From the NCBI GenBank assembly GCA_003488965.1, contig DNJW01000387.1:1-9478 (forward strand): a stretch of DNA of 9,478 nt, in the 5' to 3' direction. Made by a program: the position numbers and the translations under genes. The notes beneath the pieces are model-generated. The model was given only the letters and a program-made list of their open reading frames with translations, was not told where the DNA came from and did no database searches. This document shows, one piece after another, positions 7,216 through 9,478 of this stretch. Numbering within the stretch: position 1 is the first letter of the stretch; each line of letters begins with the position of its first letter. This stretch comes from Lachnospiraceae bacterium. Lineage in GTDB: Bacteria; Bacillota; Clostridia; Lachnospirales; Lachnospiraceae.

Positions 7216-8500
7216 GACTTTTTAAATAGAAAGTTCGGCTACTTATCTCTTCCGTTTCACAATTAATACATTCTAACCTCAGTTCATAGGTTTTTCCCTC
7301 TTCAAAATTGCATAACGGAAGTTCCAGCTTGAGAACATCCGATAAGGGATATATTGCATCATACCGTATCAGCAGCTTCTGTCCCTTTGTATTCCGCACA
7401 TTCACCATAAGAACCTTTTCCTCTCCCGCTACCGCTTGTCCTGCACTGATTGCCATTGCCGACACAATACCCGCTAACACCAGCACAATACCTCTCCCCT
7501 TTTTTTCCGTTAAAAAAACACTCCTTTCCCTTCTTACCTCTCCTTTTCTTGTAAAAATACATATAACAGATTTTATCAGGCACAAGGAAAGAATAAGACC
7601 CGCCGCCAACAGAATTTCCTCTTCCTTGCCGGAATTACCGCATAATCCCGCAAACCAGAAGCCAACTCCCAGCAATATACAATAATAAATACCCCCTATA
7701 ATCTTTCTGAACCGCTCCCATGCCTTGTCCGTCTTTTTATAGCATTCCAAAGCTGCCTTAAACTGCCGCATTGTCTGATATCTCTTATTTCTTTCTTCCG
7801 CGACCGCCCTGCCCACCGCCTTTTCCAGCCCGGAGGACAAGCGTCTGTCAAACAAACGGATAGGCTGTGCCAAAAACGGCGGTTCCGACAGATTATCTCC
7901 GGTCAGCATATAGTACAAAACAGCTCCCAAGCCGTAAATATCGCTTCTTTCATCCACCTCGTCCATCCCTTTTTCGGATAGCTGTTCCGGCGCTGCATAC
8001 CCGTAAGTTCCTGCACGAAGAACATTATCCTTTTCCTGATAACGCATCCACGCTGTACCAAAATCTACCAGCCGTATTTTCCCATAGGTATCCACCATAA
8101 TATTGGAAGGCTTCATATCCCGGTAAATTACAGGGCTGCTTCTTTCATGAAGATAAATCAGCACCTCCGCCAGTTCTATTGCCCACTTTACCGCCTGCTC
8201 CTGTGCAATTCTCCCTCTTTCCCTTACATATTCCTCTAAATTCTTCCCCTCTATATATTCCATCACCAGATACCGCTCTTCTCCTTCTTCCATGGAATCC
8301 GTAATCATGGGCAGCAAAGGATGTCTCAGCTCTTTGAGCATATCCAGTTCCTTTTTCCATACATCGTCCTCTGCCTTGAATTTTTTTACTGCCCTGTCAC
8401 ATTTTAAATGTTTATCATAGGCCCTGTATACCTTTCCGCTGCCTCCGCTTCCCAGTTCCTCATAAAAAATATACTTTCCTTTTTCGGTCCCTTCTGTCAT
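7199..8500 (-). CDS. Membrane-anchored Ser/Thr protein kinase without PASTA domains
   Basis: The 433-residue protein has a complete Hanks-type kinase domain (about 10-255): glycine loop GSGGSGKV (17-24), ATP-binding K39, likely helix-C partner E51, catalytic motif YRDMKPSN (126-133, with Y in place of the usual H of HRD; D128 intact), DFG 146-148, and APE 170-172. Three membrane segments follow at about 267-288, 295-316 and 337-357. Basic residues around 317-336 and the acidic loop near 291-295 place the kinase inside and the last ~75 residues outside. That tail is strand-rich by eye, has a CxxC at 411-414, and shows no PASTA repeats, unlike PrkC/Stk1. The gene starts 12 nt after the phosphatase stop, with a purine-rich but weak ribosome site, suggesting translational coupling. 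It probably senses an envelope signal and is reversed by that phosphatase; substrates are unknown. Kinase activity is well supported by the residues. Confidence 0.93.
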   Translation of the reverse strand: MTEGTEKGKYIFYEELGSGGSGKVYRAYDKHLKCDRAVKKFKAEDDVWKKELDMLKELRHPLLPMITDSMEEGEERYLVMEYIEGKNLEEYVRERGRIAQEQAVKWAIELAEVLIYLHERSSPVIYRDMKPSNIMVDTYGKIRLVDFGTAWMRYQEKDNVLRAGTYGYAAPEQLSEKGMDEVDERSDIYGLGAVLYYMLTGDNLSEPPFLAQPIRLFDRRLSSGLEKAVGRAVAEERNKRYQTMRQFKAALECYKKTDKAWERFRKIIGGIYYCILLGVGFWFAGLCGNSGKEEEILLAAGLILSLCLIKSVICIFTRKGEVRRERSVFLTEKKGRGIVLVLAGIVSAMAISAGQAVAGEEKVLMVNVRNTKGQKLLIRYDAIYPLSDVLKLELPLCNFEEGKTYELRLECINCETEEISSRTFYLKSLEPGL

Positions 8501-8512
8501 TCTTTCCCTTTC

Positions 8513-9226
8513 CTATTCCGCCTTTATAGCAACCGCTGAAATATTATCCCTTTCACCTTTTCTTTTTACATATTCTGCCATTTCCTTCAAACGCTTATAA
8601 ATCTGTTCCCTTCTTTGTATTGTCTCAGGCAGCAGCAGCTCCTCTATCCTTTTTTCGTCCGCCCGGTTCCTGAAACCGTCCGAACAGAGCAAAAAGGTAC
8701 ATTTTCCTATAAAGCATCCGCTTTTCACATCGGGTCTTTTCCACGGGAAACTGCCAATGCAGCGTATCAGGGTATGCGCATTTTCTATATGGTCTTCTGT
8801 CAGGCGCTTCAATCTTCCTTTTCCTTTCATCCTATATGCCCGTGTATCCCCGCTATGCCATAAAAAATAATGTCTTCCTGATAAAAGCAATGCGGTTACC
8901 GTAGTTCCGAATTTTATTCCTTTTTTCTTTCCTTCCCGTATCATCTCCTCATTGCATCCATATAAAACCCGCAATCCTGCCTTCTCTACCTTCCTTCTTC
9001 TTTTATGATTCTTCAGCATAACAAGAGCCTCACGGTAAAACCATTCCGTCATTTTTTCCGCCACAAACCCGCTTGCCGTTTCTCCTCCTTCCAGCCCGCC
9101 AATTCCGTCACAAACCAGTGCAAAAACTACCTTTCTGCCTTTGACAGACACTTCCTGAAGGGAAACGGAATCCTGATTGGTCTCCCTTTTCCCCACATCC
9201 CAATATACATCCGAAATAAACCTCAT
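8513..9226 (-). CDS. PP2C-family Ser/Thr protein phosphatase (PrpC/Stp-like)
   Basis: This is a 237-residue metal-dependent phosphatase, the usual size for a stand-alone bacterial PP2C catalytic domain. Metal-binding and active-site motifs are all present: NQDS with D19, CDGIGG with D40-G41, GTTVTAL (107-113), SGDTRAY with D127, SDGF with D183, and RDNIS with D227-N228. There is no signal peptide or membrane segment, so it is cytoplasmic. The protein is rich in Lys and Arg, notably KRRRK at 75-79. The start at 9226 has AAAGGAGG ending 4 nt upstream. It is the first gene after the promoter at 9336-9364 and is followed after 12 nt by the kinase, so it most likely dephosphorylates that kinase and its targets, as PrpC does for PrkC. 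It is not in the usual rlmN-prpC-prkC-rsgA setting, so I give no gene symbol. Confidence 0.94.
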   Translation of the reverse strand: MRFISDVYWDVGKRETNQDSVSLQEVSVKGRKVVFALVCDGIGGLEGGETASGFVAEKMTEWFYREALVMLKNHKRRRKVEKAGLRVLYGCNEEMIREGKKKGIKFGTTVTALLLSGRHYFLWHSGDTRAYRMKGKGRLKRLTEDHIENAHTLIRCIGSFPWKRPDVKSGCFIGKCTFLLCSDGFRNRADEKRIEELLLPETIQRREQIYKRLKEMAEYVKRKGERDNISAVAIKAE

Positions 9227-9262
9227 CCTTCCTCCTTTGTTTTTTATGATTATCTGTTTGAA

Positions 9263-9408
9263 AAATTGTTACTGAAAATGTAACTGATGATAAAATATAA
9301 GATTTGATAATTATGATTTATCCATTCCAAATATTATTATATAAGACACAGGCAGAATATGCAAGACAAATTGGCGTCTGCCGGTAACAATTTAGCCCGG
9401 CATGTTAC
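9263..9408. promoter_or_regulatory. Paired GTTAC/GTAAC inverted repeats on both sides of the promoter
   Basis: The 5-mer occurs four times: GTTAC 9268-9272, GTAAC 9280-9284, GTAAC 9384-9388 and GTTAC 9404-9408. The first two form an inverted pair in the transcribed leader (7-nt gap); the last two form an inverted pair upstream of the -35 box (15-nt gap). In addition, AAATTGTTAC (9263-9272) and GTAACAATTT (9384-9393) are a perfect 10-nt inverted match across the promoter. This is consistent with two operator sites about 120 bp apart, but no known regulator motif is recognised. Confidence 0.3.
9336..9364 (-). promoter_or_regulatory. Sigma-A-type promoter for the phosphatase-kinase operon
   Basis: On the minus strand, TTGCAT (9359-9364) is followed by exactly 17 nt and a perfect TATAAT (9336-9341). 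Transcription would begin near 9329, giving a leader of about 100 nt before the ATG at 9226. It is the best promoter match in the window. Confidence 0.7.
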
Positions 9409-9478
9409 TCCTGCCCGCTTCCGCGTCCGGCATCCCTCTGCCTGTCTGTTTTTTTGCGTTATTTTGGATGGCAGATGT

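Larger units (their letters stand above)
9227..9478. other. Intergenic/leader region upstream of the phosphatase
   Basis: The stretch has two compositional halves. Positions 9227-9360 are strongly AT-rich and contain the promoter, the predicted leader, and two weak hairpins (9268-9284 and GATAA/TTATC at 9306-9322). Positions 9376-9450 are clearly richer in GC and contain repeated CCGGCAT (9397-9403 and 9427-9433) plus an inverted TGCCGG (9379-9384). No gene can be supported here; the GC-rich part may belong to a gene that ends near or beyond the right edge. Confidence 0.5.

Noticed and set aside
7199..9226. AGA/AGG-rich arginine codons in the kinase and phosphatase as a sign of transfer
   Set aside because: The contrast is mainly with polC, which favours CGN; the CheX-like gene also uses AGR and ispG is mixed, so it does not single out the pair.
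9427..9455. T-run (9449-9455) after a short GGCA/TGCC stem as a plus-strand terminator
   Set aside because: The stem is only 4 bp and sits away from the T-run; no plus-strand gene ends here.
9359..9478. Plus-strand frame open from ATG 9359 to the window edge
   Set aside because: There is no ribosome site, it starts on the promoter -35 box of the opposite strand, and the 40 predicted residues look unlike a real N-terminus.
9392..9478. Minus-strand frame ending in TAA at 9392-9394 that could be the tail of an upstream gene
   Set aside because: Only 28 codons are visible and they match nothing I recognise; another minus frame is open even longer, so the evidence is not enough to call a gene.

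Overview
This window looks like chromosomal DNA from a low-to-moderate GC Clostridia-type Firmicute, most likely of the Lachnospiraceae. The reasons are a Gram-positive PolC replicase, strong AGGAGG-type ribosome binding sites, sigma-A-like promoters, an IYRDMKPSN-type Ser/Thr kinase, and ispG lying directly upstream of polC. The family assignment is an inference from gene style and order, not from a marker gene. All six genes I can support lie on the minus strand, so transcription runs from high to low coordinates. I saw no tRNA, rRNA, CRISPR array, insertion sequence or clear rho-independent terminator.

Right end to left, in order of transcription: (1) a 252-bp leader/intergenic region (9227-9478) with a good promoter, TTGCAT-17-TATAAT, flanked by inverted GTTAC/GTAAC sites; (2) a small PP2C-family Ser/Thr phosphatase, then 12 nt later a membrane-anchored Ser/Thr protein kinase without PASTA domains but with a short extracytoplasmic tail; (3) ispG, the [4Fe-4S] enzyme of the non-mevalonate isoprenoid pathway, preceded by an 84-bp gap with a possible promoter of its own; (4) polC, the essential replicative DNA polymerase, with every catalytic motif in place; (5) a second promoter, TTGATT-17-TATAAT, whose -35 box lies inside the end of polC and whose -10 box is bracketed by a perfect 9-bp inverted repeat; (6) a 296-residue protein that joins an N-terminal array of 24-residue motifs spaced by 5 residues (the pattern of the cyclic-di-GMP-binding MshEN domain) to a CheX-type phosphatase domain; and (7) a CheY-like single-domain response regulator, probably its substrate.

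The right half reads as a phosphorylation switch (kinase plus its reversing phosphatase) placed upstream of two housekeeping genes. The left half reads as a separate two-gene signalling module: a stand-alone receiver and a dedicated dephosphorylating partner that may sense a cyclic dinucleotide. That partner is the most interesting object here. The domain pattern is visible in the sequence; nucleotide binding and control of the response regulator are inferences.
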